64,000 bases of DNA from Alviniconcha marisindica (taxonomy: Eukaryota; Mollusca; Gastropoda; Provannidae): contig JABMCL010002342.1 of NCBI GenBank assembly GCA_018857735.1, positions 436,001 to 500,000 on the forward strand, in the 5' to 3' direction. Below are positions 24,885 to 41,445 of the stretch, one piece after another. The translations under genes and the position numbers were made by a program. A model generated the notes under the pieces. The model ran no database searches. It was not told the origin of the DNA and saw only the letters and a list, made by a program, of their open reading frames with translations. Numbering within the stretch: the first letter of the stretch is position 1; every line of letters begins with the position of its first letter.

Positions 24885-25110
24885 TCTACAACAGTATCTT
24901 CTTCCATCTTCAACACTCTAAAGACTCTGACACTTTTTGTGCATGCTGGGTTATTTTGGTGTTTCCATAATCCAGCGAACTCTGACATAGACCACAAGAT
25001 CTTTATCGTGCGCATGCTTGCGTATGGCCAGGCTGCTTCATATATGAACGCCGCGGGGGACTCGCGGTTTATTGTCTCACCCGAAGCGCTTCACAATGTT
25101 TTTTGCTTTT
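24885..25110 (+). repeat. Dispersed repeat, copy 2 of 3
   Basis: Matches 9868-10145, with TTTTTGTGCATGCTGGGTTA and ATAATCCAGCGAACTCTGAC. Confidence 0.8.
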
Positions 25111-25179
25111 AAGCACTGTGATATGACAGGACCAAAAAACAAAAAAGTAGTGTCATATCCAGAGCTGTCAATCTGGCGA

Positions 25180-25350
25180 TGACGATGAAGTGATGCTTAA
25201 TGCCCTCAGATGTCGGTTGACATATTAGGGACAAGTTGTGACCAATGCCGAAGCACGGTTCAATAATTCTTTACGTCCACGGAAACCAGAAGGCTCGTTA
25301 GGACGGACAGCTCAGGACGGCCACCTCGACTCTCACACAGCTCCTGAACT
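25180..25350 (+). repeat. Composite SINE-like repeat
   Basis: GAAGTGATGCTTAATGCCCT and TTGACATATTAGGGACAAG, followed by TTTACGTCCACGGAAACCAG and ACACAGCTCCTGAACT. The same two-part order occurs at 38755-38935 and, shortened, at 58955-59065. Confidence 0.75.
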
Positions 25351-25966
25351 ATGAGTCAGCCTGGCCCATCAAGTACTGACTTGCATTATACCATGTCACT
25401 TACCAGGGGCAGTCTTTTCCATGTGCCATGGAACGTGCTTCGTCTTGTCCGCCGGGCTAAATTTATCGCGAAGATGGTCTTGTCCAATATTCCCAGCTAC
25501 AAAGTTTCAGATGAATGTTTAAGGTATATATATATATCCACCACAAGCTGAACAGTTATTAAAATATTTCAGCAATATTTTACTTTGGCTCTAGAGCTGT
25601 AGGCTAATGCATAAATTATTACAAACTATAAGCTATAAATGTAATAGTGCATAATCAGTGGGCTGTGCATTGTGGTTATTTTTCAGACTAACCATATACC
25701 TAATGGGATTATCACCATTATGGCAAGAACAGAGTGGGCCTATGTCCACTAGGAGTTATATGCATGCAATTATACCTCAGATCTTTAAAGGAACCAGCCT
25801 TCTCCAAACATGTTTTGTCTAATAGGTAGACTAGAAGTAGACTATAGAACTAGAAGAGATCAAGGTAACATTTGGAGAGAAAAAAAAATCAGGGATTTTG
25901 TTTTTAGTTTAAAACAATAAAATGCTATTTTGAATTTAGAAACTGAGCTTCATGAATAACAGTTAC

Positions 25967-25969
<3 letters not shown>

Positions 25970-26023
<54 letters not shown>
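25970..26023. repeat. (AT)n microsatellite
   Basis: Pure AT tract of about 54 bases, self-complementary and able to extrude a hairpin. Confidence 0.95.
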
Positions 26024-26027
<4 letters not shown>

Positions 26028-26591
26028 TGGATGTTGAATTCTCTAATAAAATATACTGGATACATGTATGTTTGATGTATACAAGACACTCTCAAGTATT
26101 ACAGCTGGCTTATTCAGTTATTGGCTACCTCAGTACCTGCAAGTGCAACATCTTTGATCTTGTTCCTCAGGCAGAATAAACACAGACATCTCACACAAAA
26201 TTTCTGAGATGACATTCAATCCCAGTGTGTGCATGTGGCTACAGAACTTGTGTCCTGCAGTTGCTGGCAATCCCCAAAGGGATCTAATACAAAATCCTCT
26301 CTCTTTCACATACCTGCCCCACCCCCACCCCTACCTCCTCCACTGCCCGCTTGCCCACATCTCTTATCACAGTCCCTTTCCCACATACCCTTTCTCCATC
26401 ATCTCCATCAAGTGCAGTGATCATGTGGCTGGCTACCTGGACTATGGAGTTAAACTGTGCTGGAGAGTTACAAGCGGACATTGACATTGATATATTTCTG
26501 ATGTTTACTTTTGTCTTTCTGTATCCTTGAATCAATGTAGTAGGTAAAAACATACATATTGTGTAAAATTATATGTGTTTCAGTGACAAAT

Positions 26592-31315
<4,724 letters not shown>

Positions 31316-32060
31316 GAGTGGAAAGAATCAACACGCAAGGGAGTTAGTTAGCACTTGAAAGACATCACACAAGCGCCACAGCAAAGACCTGAGTTGCCTT
31401 CGGTAACTCTTAGCTGGCATGCATGTAAATCAGCCAAAGGTCTTTCCCTTTTTCAAGGCCCCAAGTACATACTATAATGATGCTGTTTGATAGAGGGAGA
31501 GTGAAAAGACAAAAGAAAAGGGGGGCAGTCTTTGAGGGAAGGGAGTGTCCAGCTGCAACCTGACCTGCTGCTTACACTGTTGCTTCACTCGTTCCAGCAC
31601 TGATGCACTGATGGTTCCAGAAACCAGCGTGTGGCACAGTGGCTAAGGCTTATAACATTGCACCTAGTGGAAACAGACTCCCCAACAGTGCCGGGCACTC
31701 TTGTACCTGACCCATTTTCAGATCTCTTCTAAAGTCTTGTCAGGCAGCAGCACCTCTGCCATACTTCCAGGTACCATACTTCCAGGTACCTACGCCGGAC
31801 TATCAAGTGTATGCCCTGTGGGAGTGTGGACGTGTGCTGCATGTGTGCATGCGTGCATGTTTCTGCCTATGTGCATTTGTGTGTAGCTGTGAAACTGGGA
31901 GGGGGGTGGGGGGAGGGGCAGTAGATTTAAGTGCATGGTGCTTTGCATTTGTTACAGTGTATTTCTGCTCTCACTCTAATTTATTTCGAGTGTAGGCATC
32001 ATGCATTCATACGAGGAGAGGGGAAGATGAGTATTTATTGTTGTACATAAACACAGTCTG
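31316..32060 (+). other. 3' flank / probable 3' UTR of the YTH-nucleotidyltransferase gene
   Basis: Follows the TAA stop. No further exon was seen, and no AATAAA close to the stop. The first I noticed is at 32294, inside a LINE remnant. Confidence 0.4.
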
Positions 32061-32064
32061 CATC

Positions 32065-32365
32065 CTTCATCTCTGACCTGTTTTCAGACCTTCGGCTTTA
32101 CAATCCTTCCTGGAAGCGCTGCTCTTCTGCAGACACCCAAGTGTTCATCATACCATCCTTCTGCACTAAGTCCAGTGGTCCGCATTCTTTTTCTTATGAG
32201 GCTCTAACTACCTGGAACCAACTCCCTGTTTCTGTCCATCATGCTACTACTGACAGTTCTTTCAAATCTTCCTTCAAAACCTTTAATAATGATAATAAAG
32301 AGGATTTCAAGGGTGCCTGTCTCTTTTTAAAAACCTTTTCTTTAGTCACATTGCCCTGAGACAGA
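32065..32365 (+). mobile_element. LINE ORF2 C-terminal fragment
   Basis: The plus frame reads RLYNPSWKRCSSADTQVF, then SGPHSFSYEALTTWNQLPVS and SSFKSSFKTF, the CR1/L2-type ORF2 end. It is 5'-truncated, with a GT tract after it. Confidence 0.7.
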
Positions 32366-32368
32366 GAG

Positions 32369-32373
32369 AGAGA

Positions 32374-32407
<34 letters not shown>

Positions 32408-32438
32408 GTGCGTGTGTGCGTGCATGTGTGTGAGAGAG

Positions 32439-32479
<41 letters not shown>

Positions 32480-32485
32480 GTGTGT
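32369..32485. repeat. (GT)n microsatellite
   Basis: GT tract with GAGAGAGA interruptions. Confidence 0.93.
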
Positions 32486-32585
32486 ATGTGGCTCTGACAC
32501 TGTCAAATCTCATGTTACTGCTTTAAGAACAATTTCTTCTCATTTTGTCACTGTACACTAAATGTTTACAACAGTCATCAATGCA

Positions 32586-32700
32586 CACAAGAGCTCAGGA
32601 GCTGTGTGAAAGTTAAAGTGGCTCTCCTGGGCTCCCCACCCCTAATAATCCTTATGGTCTCCATGGACGTAAAGCAACATTGCATTTGAACAATGTTCTA
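32586..32700 (-). repeat. SINE 3' part (CCATAAGGCTTATTAGG family), inverted
   Basis: GAGCTCAGGAGCTGTGTGAA and CCTTATGGTCTCCATGGACG are the complement of the 38835-38935 element. Confidence 0.7.
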
Positions 32701-33174
32701 CAGCCCATGGCCTCAGAGATACTTTTCCATGTGTTTACTGGGCAGCTCTGCATCCTTATACTCTTGTTTGCTTCGGTCATATCTCTAGATAAGCATGCTC
32801 ACAAACAAGCTTGATGAGCCATTCAGTTTTCTGTTTAGCTACTTTTGATGCACTTGGCGTTATTCACAAAACGCATCCTCGCTTCTTACTTGCTTGACTT
32901 TTTGTGTGTGTTGATTGTGCATGCTGACTGTGTTTGCAGAATGCAGAAAGCAAGGACTTGGGTGTCTCTCAGCATACACCTGTATATTTTTCCTAGTCTT
33001 ATGTGTATATCAGAACATATACACCTACATGTTTATATATCATATACAAGGTTCCAGGTGAGATCAAAAGATCAAGAGATCTTAGAGGAGGGAGGTGGAG
33101 CTGGACCTTCAAGTTAGCCCAGAAGAGATCATGAGTAGGGAGGTGGAGCTGGGTTGCGAAAGTTGGTCTTCTTT

Positions 33175-33440
33175 CGCTTTGAGTTGTTTAAGTTGTTCGT
33201 CAACAGCAGTGCAACGGACATTGTCTTTGTAACTCTGCCCAAGCACAGCAGTTGAAACAGCAATTTGCGCAGTGCACAAGTCACTGAGCAATGGCGAGGG
33301 GACACCGCCTTAACACTTCCATTGTTCTGGCAGTGGTCCATGGTCTCTCCGGTCTTTTTCGGACGGTATCCGCGGTCGAGCCTTCACTCTTTCGTCCCCT
33401 TCCCCTCCGTCCCCGTCCCTAATAAGCCACCTCGCTTCTG
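33175..33440 (+). repeat. Dispersed repeat shared with 53350-53530
   Basis: Shared words include CACAGCAGTTGAAACAGCAAT-like, GTACACAAGT-like and TGTTCTGGCAGTGGTC. Both copies continue into CCGCGG...GAGC sequence and the CCATAAGG family. Confidence 0.6.
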
Positions 33441-33486
33441 TGGACGTAAAGCAAAATGGTCCCCCCCACATGTTTATATATATTTA

Positions 33487-33800
33487 TGTGAGCCGGTTTG
33501 GCCTAGCAGTAAGGTGTTAGGCTGGTAAGCAGAGGGACCTCGGTTTGAATCCGCTTCAGCTCTCATTTCTCTTCAAAAGTTGTGGTCTGTGGACACTGTC
33601 TTGTCACTTTTCCCCTCACAATTATATAACATTAAAATGGCTCTCATCGCTGCCCATTTTAATGCAGGAGTCATTCTGGTGGTGACAGTGTAGTGATAGT
33701 TATATAATCTCCCTCTACCCCACCTCCATACCCCCTTCCCCTCCCCCCTTCTCCCTGTCCCTAATAAGCCTTATGGTTTCTGTGGACGTTAAGCACCAGG
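33487..33800 (+). mobile_element. tRNA-derived SINE, copy 2
   Basis: GAGCCGGTTTGGCCTAGCAG and GGTTTGAATCC give A- and B-box-like blocks. The body has TTGTGGTCTGTGGACACTGT and GTCATTCTGGTGGTGACAGT, and the tail CCTTATGGTTTCTGTGGACG. A partial second tail lies at 33830-33990. Confidence 0.75.
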
Positions 33801-33829
33801 TTTACTTTTACATGTTTATACCCTTCATC

Positions 33830-33990
33830 ACCGCCCGTCTTAATGCAGGAGTCATTCTGGTGGTGACAGTGTAGCGATAGGTATGTAATCTTCCTTCTTC
33901 CCCTACCTCCATACCCCCTCCCCCCTTCTCCCTGTCCCTAATAAGCCTTATGGTTTCTGTGGACGTTAAGCACATGTTTACTTACTTACG
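33830..33990 (+). mobile_element. SINE tail, partial copy
   Basis: Repeats the last 150 bases of the adjacent SINE from CGTCTTAATGCAGGAGTC to GTGGACGTTAAGCA. It is a tandem 3' duplication. Confidence 0.7.
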
Positions 33991-35109
33991 TACTGCCATG
34001 TTTATAAGTTTTTGCAGTAAAATGTTCAATACTGTGATACTTGTGATGCTTTTGTCAGTTTTCAGTGTGTGCACCACACTTTTTGGAATGTTTAGTATTT
34101 ACTAGTTTACCCACGAATCTGAGTTTACTGCATGTCAGGTGTTCAGAAAAGACCGTCTAACATGATCACAAGTCTACTGTATTATTGTGCAGTTGCTATG
34201 CAATACACACGTGAGGGAAAAGTGCAACAAATCTTCTTCTTCTTTCTTAAATTCTTTATTTTCAGTGAAAAATAAAATATCACATTGCAGCAGTTAAGGT
34301 TTGTCTCCGTTGTTCCCTTAATACAAGACAAGCAAAGGTGGCAGAGTACTATTAGTAAATACTGTGTGTAGATGGAAAAAAAAGATGAAAAAATCAGTGA
34401 CCAACGATGAAACTCATGCAAAATAAATGAAAAATATATGCCCATGTGCTTCACCAGGAGAGGTGTTGGTCTTCCATCATACAAAAAATGGTAAGTTTTG
34501 CATAATTATTTGCATATGGGCCAAGCTGTGTTCAGTTTCATGAGAAAAGAAAAAGAAAAAAAGTCTAGCCTCAAGAAAAAGGAAGAAATAAATAAACAAA
34601 TATATCAACAAAAAATAAAATTTGATTTGCAAAAAAAAAAAAAAAAACAGCCTGTGAACAGAAACTTCAGTTTCATGCACTCTGGTATGATCAACAAACC
34701 TCACCTGTAAACTCACAAACCATATTGTATATATACATATGGAAGCTGTGAAAAAGGTTCCCCAACTGTTGATTTTCTTGCTTGATAACAAGTGATGTAC
34801 TTCCAACTTCTGTGAAGAGTAGTGGGCGAGTCCCAAGCATCATCTAAAAACACCCCACCACGCAAAAGTGATGTTCAGTTGTGAATTTTAAACATCACAT
34901 AGTGGGACACACTGAAATAAAGCATTACCACAAATTTCTCATTGCCATGGTGTCACCGAAAATCCCCTCCACAAACATCCCTTTTCGACAACAACAACAA
35001 CAAAAAAACACTTCACGTTGACAATCCATCCGTCTTCTTTTCGTCGCTAAAATCCTCCGAAAGTGTTATGACTGGCTGGCACTTAACCGGTGCAGGTAAT
35101 CCCTGTTTA
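33991..35109. other. 3' flank of the 333-aa protein gene
   Basis: AT-rich with two A-rich tracts. On the minus strand an AATAAA lies at 34255-34260. No gene was seen. Confidence 0.45.
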
Positions 35110-37442
35110 TCACACTGTGATTGGCTTTTCACTGCCGATGTGCTGATACTCTGTGTTGTACATTTTGGGAGCAGTGCAGATGGACTTTGTTCCAGCCTGG
35201 GGAAGGGTGAAAGGGGTGTCGACAGCGCAGTAGTAGTTCTCCTTCTGTCGTACGTGGTCCTGCTTCATAAAGTGGTCCGTGTATTCCGACTTCAGGCCTC
35301 TGGAAAAGTGCAAGGGTGTATGTTGTTCATAATCCAGGCACATGAAAGGTTAAAAAGAACGCTTATTTAATATCACCGCACAACATGTAAATGTTTGGGG
35401 TTTAAAAAGAATGCTTATTTAATGTCACCGCACAACATGCACATTTTTGGGGTGAGCCCCTTTTTTAAGTGACAGAACAACACTTAAACTGAAAAATGAA
35501 ACAGAGGACTATTTCATCCAATCCATGTAGTGGAAGGTGCATTATTTTACCAAAGTTAAAGCATAAGGTTATTGTAAGATGGCAGTGAAGATAAAGAGCT
35601 GATATAATCAAGCAGAAAACACAGATGTGTTCACATATATGTATTCACACACACACGTCTATGCACATGCATGCACATGTACACACACACACACATTTCA
35701 AACACACACAAAATACACACACACACACACACACACACACATGCATAGGCACGTGCATGCCTGCTCACATTATCTACACACACAAACGTATTCTCTCACA
35801 TCATGCACACCTGGAACATGAACACTCAACAAACGAGGAAACTTACCCATGAGGCACTGGCACCATGCCTTTGGGTGCACGTGGGATCTTGGTTGCCGTT
35901 GGAAACACCATGGTGTCTCGCATTGGTAGCCTCTCTCTTGGCACAGTGTGCTTGGGCAGTGGGCTGGAAAAGAGACAGGAGTATAAAGTTACTGAATCAG
36001 TCCTCATTTTGCCTTCATAGCCGTCCACTTCTTAACAGCATCCTCTCAAATATTTCAGTTGTTGTAGTGTTTCCCAGTTAAACGCACTGGGGTCACCTGA
36101 CATAACAATAACAATATACTTTATTCATCCCAGCAGGAAATTAAATCTGTCATTTGATCTTATACATTAACACACAATGAAGAATAGAATTGCACAGATC
36201 TCAATAATTCAAAGTCGTGAAACGCACACATGTACACACTCTTAGACATACATCCCCTGTTTCTCAATCTATATACACTAAAGCATTGATCTAACGCTAA
36301 TGCCTGGCAAACCCAAACTTACCTGAAATAATGTTATATCTGACAAACCAAAACGTAAAAACTCTCAAATAAAATCTTTAGGTGCACACATCCCACACCC
36401 TCCCTTGGAAAGTTATCATCCTCAGCAGATGTCCCGATGCATGCGCATCATAATTGTTATAATTTTCACTCAAAACTGACAGAGACTAGGGTAAAAACAA
36501 ACACTTACCTTTTCTGCCAGATCCTTCACATAGCTGACGTTAATTTTTATTAAAAACTGACAGAGCCATTGTATGTCTGATAAATGTATTCCATAGGGTG
36601 AGAAAACAAAACAAAAAATTATATGTAAAACTGAAGAACAGTGAAACCAACACACTCACTTGTGTTTCAGACCATGTCCCCAGGCTTTGGGGTACTCCTC
36701 ACACTGCCAGTAGGTAGGGTAGTCCTTCTTGGGGTACGCCTTCAGCTCCGAGGGTTTGAATGAGCGGTGATCCTTCTGCGTTGTGCTGAGATAGGGGTCA
36801 AGGTTGGTCAGGATGCCCTTGTCTCGCACGTAAAAGGGTTGGCCTTGGAGCTTGGGATTCTGAGTCGAGCCTTCGCCATACTGAAAATGAATCACAAAGG
36901 TGTGATTTTTGTTGTTGATTTTTAAAAATTGGTGTGTATGTGTGTGCATGCGTGTGTGAGTGCGTGTGCATGCATGCGTGGGCATGTGTGTGTGTGTGTG
37001 TGTGTGTGTGCGTGCGTGTGTGCAGTGTGTGTGTGTGTGTGGCATATGTGTTTTCTTGTTTAGTTTTCTTGTTTGCTGTCCCTGTCACTTCACGTTTATT
37101 GATGGAGTGAGACAGTGAGTAGTAACATTGGCTTTGGAACAAATTCTTCTTTTTGGTGCTCACCAGTCACAAAGAATGTCTGGTCTGCATGGTAAATCAA
37201 GCTGTCCTTTTTGGACTGATTTGCGATTGTGGGTGTTTCCCCCTTCCCCATCACCATGGTTGGGGCTGAACTGGTTCTGCTTAGTTCTTCATAGTACCTA
37301 CAGGACCTCTCGGTCTTTAAGGGGTCTCCATTGTAATGGAGGCTTGTTCATGCTGTGATTTACAATTCATAATAATAATACATTGTTTACAGAAGAGGTA
37401 CAGATGCATATGTTCACAAACACAGACACACATACATGTGCA

Positions 37443-37484
<42 letters not shown>

Positions 37485-37502
37485 ACACACACACACACAC
37501 AT

Positions 37503-37539
<37 letters not shown>

Positions 37540-39283
37540 ACACACACACACATGTGCTTATCCCCTTCATTCACCCCCACCCTCCACCACCACCACACAT
37601 GGGTACAAACACATGCATGCACCAAACACAGACCCAAACACACACATACACACACAAACTACAAATGCATCAATTACAAGTGAAAGGAGGGGGGGGGGGG
37701 GGAAGACAAATCATTATGCAGAGGAGAAGAGAAGAGATGGGTTTTCAGTTTTGACTTAAAAAGAAGAGAGTGAAGAGGAATGCCCAACTTCATCAGTTAC
37801 CTTTGAAGGCCCCTCCTTATGATGGTCCTGGAGATTGAAGTTCTGGGGGTAGTAGACTTCTTCAAACTTGTATTTTTCTCTCAGTCCTGGCATTCCATTG
37901 TACTCTGCCTTCATTTCACTCTGCTGATTGCCCATCGTCAGCGGCTTCCGCCACCCGCCGTTCCCAAGCTGGACACGCAGAGAAACAGAATTCAGAACTT
38001 CAGAGTCATCAGAAACTGGTTTTTAGCTGCGGTCAAAATGTTGTGAGGTTTGTCTCCGTTGTTGCTAAGTGTTTTGGTTTTTATTAATTTAATTTTTAAT
38101 TTTTAGTATGCAGTGTGTGTGGCGCATGCGTGCTTGCGTGTGTGTGCATGCGTGTGCGCATGTGTGTCATAAATTACTGAGACCCACACATGTTCTGAGT
38201 AAGTGTTGAGTGTTTTCATTTTTTCATGGACTTTTTTCTTTCTTTCTTTCTTTTTTCTGCAGTATTATCTCTGCAGAGGGAGCTTTTGAGGATTATATAT
38301 ACTGCAGTGTTTTAGCTTCAAAAGTTATCGTCCTTAGCAGACATCCTGATGCATGCACACACACGGTTAATGACTGTTATCATTTTCATTAAAAACTGAC
38401 AGAGCCAAGGGTAAAATTAAAACAAACACTTACCTTTTCTGCCAGATCCTTGACATAGTTGACTTTCCAGTGCCCAGGGGCCTTCTTGTGTATCCTCTCA
38501 CCGTACAGCAGGGATGGGTGCTTGGGGTCATGGAATGTGCCGGTTGTGGTCTTGAAATGCTGGTCACGGGTTACTTCATCTGGCTTGGCTAGAGGCGGTG
38601 GCAGAGGCTCCCGCAGCATAGCCTGATGGATATGAAAAAATACAAGCTGAAATTCCTGTGCCCTTACACAATGCATCCTGACAATAGAAGTGTAGAGAAA
38701 TTCACACCAGCAAGCAGTTTATTAATTAATATTATCATCATTAAAGATTCTTCCTTCCTTCAGGTGATGCTTAGTGTTCTAGGATGTCAGTTGACATATT
38801 AGGGACAAGCTGAGACCAATGTGTGAGCATGGTTCAATATAGCTTTACGTCCATGGAAACCATAAGGCTCATTAGGATGGATGGCCCAGGACGGCCACCT
38901 CGACTCTCACACAGCTCCTGAACTATGAGTGATATTAAAGATTATATTGCTTTAAGCTTATAGAGTCTAGCTGCAGCTTCTCCAGAAGAAATACACTATT
39001 TTGCAGAATTTTAAAGAAAGTACTTCATAATCAATCAACTTAGACAATATGTCTGGACTTTTCAGACTTTGAAGTCACATCTAGGAGCCAATAAAAGAAT
39101 AAAGGTTTTTGCAGTGCAATAAGTGAACATCAAATGCAAAGAAGACGGGTGCAAAATAATATAATCCATAATTGGTAACCAAAACATTTTTTTTAAACCC
39201 CAATATTGTGATAGCAGAACCTTTAAATGAGCATAACTGATACTTGTGAAAAGAAATTTGTTCCGTAAACACTCACTCACTCA

Positions 39284-39340
<57 letters not shown>

Positions 39341-39423
39341 CCACACCACACACATATACAAACATAACAACAACAACAAACACACACACATACACACACA
39401 CGCACACACAAACACAACACACA

Positions 39424-39491
<68 letters not shown>

Positions 39492-39723
39492 GAGATGAAA
39501 CAAAAACGCAATTACCGCAAGAAGGAAATAAGTGAATCAACGTACGACTCTTAGACACAAAAACAAACAAAAATGATCGGCCATGATAGTTCGAGTGGAT
39601 ACGTACCCTAAACTCTGTGTCGGGGAAGTAGTAGCCAGGCCTGTGATGGTGGCCTACCCCTGTACTCGTTTGATTCCAGTCCTGGCGAAACTGGCCGAAT
39701 TTCACCTCCTTGAAGTCACTCAT
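35110..39723 (-). CDS. Uncharacterised 333-aa protein, candidate ciliary microtubule-associated protein
   Basis: Exons in transcript order are 39607-39723, 38434-38622, 37801-37968, 36660-36880, 35847-35963 and 35110-35299 (1002 bases, phase kept, TGA stop). The protein has no membrane segment or named domain. It is rich in Pro, Tyr, His, Lys and Trp and begins MSDFKEVKFGQFRQDW. Recurring extended pieces such as DQHFKTTTGTFHDPKHPS, YYPQNFNLQDHHKEG, YPTYWQCEEYPKAWG and a C-terminal SEYTDHF recall the loose beta-arch style of axonemal microtubule inner proteins. I could not assign it to a named family. An X-box-like RFX site 130 bases upstream fits a ciliary gene. Exons 3 and 4 also exist as a second copy at 41225-42522. 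The gene model is firm; the function is inference. Confidence 0.8.
36475..36560 (-). repeat. Partial copy of exon 2 end inside intron 4
   Basis: The minus strand reads SYVKDLAEK followed by a GTAAGT donor, matching the end of exon 2 (NYVKDLAEK at 38434-38460) and about 60 bases of its intron. The upstream exon body is absent, so it is a decayed local duplication with a live-looking donor. It is repeated at 41040-41125 in the segmental duplicate. Confidence 0.75.
37440..37552. repeat. (CA)n microsatellite
   Basis: Lies within the duplicated block. The matching tract at 42000-42107 has a different length and lacks the CC interruptions, the main difference between the two copies. Confidence 0.95.
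38755..38935 (+). repeat. Composite SINE-like repeat
   Basis: The same two-part element as 25180-25350: GTTGACATATTAGGGACAAG, then TTTACGTCCATGGAAACCAT and ACACAGCTCCTGAACTATGA. It lies in intron 1 of the 333-aa protein gene. Confidence 0.75.
39275..39491. repeat. (TC)n and (CA)n microsatellites
   Basis: ACTC/TC run, then two CA blocks separated by CAACAACAACAAAC, about 115 bases from exon 1 of the 333-aa protein gene. Confidence 0.95.
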
Positions 39724-39852
39724 TTTGGGGGATGATGTGCACACAATGTATTAATTCAAAGTCAGAGTCTTGTCTCTGTCCCTACAATGGGACTAGGAGG
39801 AGGAGGATCGCGCCTCTTTTACGCTCATGTAAAATCTCGGGTAGCGATAGTC

Positions 39853-39866
39853 GTTGCTAGGCAAAC
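39853..39866. promoter_or_regulatory. X-box-like RFX site upstream of the 333-aa protein gene
   Basis: GTTGCTAGGCAAAC is an imperfect inverted repeat close to the RFX/DAF-19 X-box (GTTGCC-AT-GGCAAC type). It lies 130 bases upstream of the start codon at 39723, the distance typical of X-boxes in ciliary genes. One position of the second half-site departs from consensus. Confidence 0.45.
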
Positions 39867-40111
39867 GCATGTATACCAAGGGACGCCACTCGCAAAACAA
39901 ATTGCAAGGGAGGTAACTATGTTCACGCTGCTCGTCATGTTAGCTGTTGCACTCTTTCGAAGTAGACAAGTTCCGTTCAAGGAACCAGCCTTCTCAGTTC
40001 CAGTAAAAACAACCACCTCAACAAAACAAAGATTATTTTTCTGTCGCTTTTTTTGGGGGTGGGGGGGTGTTCACTGAAGCAAATGCCGGAAAGACTGAAC
40101 TTGAAAAGACC

Positions 40112-40137
40112 CCTGGTCACCCCCCCCCCCCCCCCCC
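40112..40137. repeat. Poly-C tract
   Basis: Nearly uninterrupted run of C, about 18-20 bases. Confidence 0.9.
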
Positions 40138-40316
40138 AACCCCATAAAAGAGAAAAAAGAAGACTAACCGTGCAGAGACTGGCCTAAAAATAGCTTGGGG
40201 ACGTTAACCGATACAACACTGATAATCTTTTCGAGCACGCTGCAACACGTCAGCAAATCGGCTCTCTCCTCCGACCCGTAATAGCGGCCGCATGCACTAT
40301 CCGAATCATCAAATTG

Positions 40317-40318
<2 letters not shown>

Positions 40319-40369
<51 letters not shown>
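40319..40369. repeat. (TC)n microsatellite
   Basis: Pure TC tract of about 48 bases. Confidence 0.95.
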
Positions 40370-40370
<1 letters not shown>

Positions 40371-40524
40371 AAAATCTGAAACAAGAATGACTGCTAGCGT
40401 TCTAAATAAGCTATGTGTTTGGATTTCTTCTTCTTCTTCTTCTACTAGTTCTTCTTTTCTCAATTCTTGATGGTGACAAAAATAAAAACCTCCCAGTAAA
40501 GGACTCGTACAGGCAAGTCAGTGA

Positions 40525-40665
40525 CTGAAAAGGCTGCGTACAGGCTACGGGCTTGCCATGGATACTTTGCCCGTACCGGCCCGGTACTGGCACGCGGGTA
40601 CCGGCCCTGTGCACGGGCTGCCCTGTACCAACCCAGTACGGGCATGGCACGGTGCTCTCCCTGGC
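40525..40665. repeat. Short repeats with CCCGTACCGG / GGTACCGG words
   Basis: GC-rich patch with several CGGTAC/GTACCGG palindromic words and GCCCGTAC repeats, unlike the surrounding AT-rich DNA. Its role is unknown. Confidence 0.45.
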
Positions 40666-41224
40666 TTGCTTTTTGTCTTCTCAGTTCTTCTTGTTCTTTA
40701 AAAAAAAAAAAAAAATGAAGGGCGTAAAGGGAAGCCACTGTTATTGTCATAACGTCACATTGAACATTTTGTCGTCTGCGTTTATTTTCCAGCACACCGC
40801 TACCAAGTTGCTTCCGAATTTGGAGAACACCTCGCACTTTTGCAGTAAGGACACAGCGGTTTTAGGTCGTTTTGTTTCAAGTAATCAACAAGGTAACACT
40901 AACTAAATAAAATAAGCAACATGTGCAAGAAATAAATATGTAATCCCCGCCGGGACCGCCGCTGTGGAACCGGATTGGTCTGGCCGGATATAGATATTGC
41001 ACTTTGCCTAAATCATAATTGTTATAATTTTCACTCAAAACTGACAGAGACTAGGGTAAAAACAAACACTTACCTTTTCTGCCAGATCCTTCACATAGCT
41101 GACGTTAATTTTTATTAAAAACTGACAGAGCCATTGTATGTCTGATAAATGTATTCCATAGGGTGAGAAAACAAAACAAAAAATTATATGTAAAACTGAA
41201 GAACAGTGAAACCAACACACTCAC

Positions 41225-41445
41225 TTGTGTTTCAGACCATGTCCCCAGGCTTTGGGGTACTCCTCACACTGCCAGTAGGTAGGGTAGTCCTTCTTGGGGT
41301 ACGCCTTCAGCTCCGAGGGTTTGAATGAGCGGTGATCCTTCTGCGTTGTGCTGAGATAGGGGTCAAGGTTGGTCAGGATGCCCTTGTCTCGCACGTAAAA
41401 GGGTTGGCCTTGGAGCTTGGGATTCTGAGTCGAGCCTTCGCCATA
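41225..41445 (-). pseudogene. Orphan copy of exon 4 of the 333-aa protein gene
   Basis: The sequence matches the exon at 36660-36880 with both splice sites kept. With no start or terminal exon beside it, it cannot make the full protein. It could only contribute to a transcript that starts further upstream and splices into the parent gene. Confidence 0.75.

Larger units (their letters stand above)
36447..38211. repeat. Source copy of a 1.76-kb segmental duplication
   Basis: This block spans exon 4, intron 3, exon 3 and part of intron 2 of the 333-aa protein gene. It recurs in the same orientation at 41012-42770 with the exons apparently identical. Differences are confined to microsatellite lengths and a few bases near 38090-38160. 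Confidence 0.9.

Noticed and set aside
26559..26591. Start of the YTH frame at a TTG 11 codons before the first ATG
   Set aside because: The segment contains the TTTCAG acceptor at 26583 and lacks an ATG, so the ATG at 26592 is preferred.
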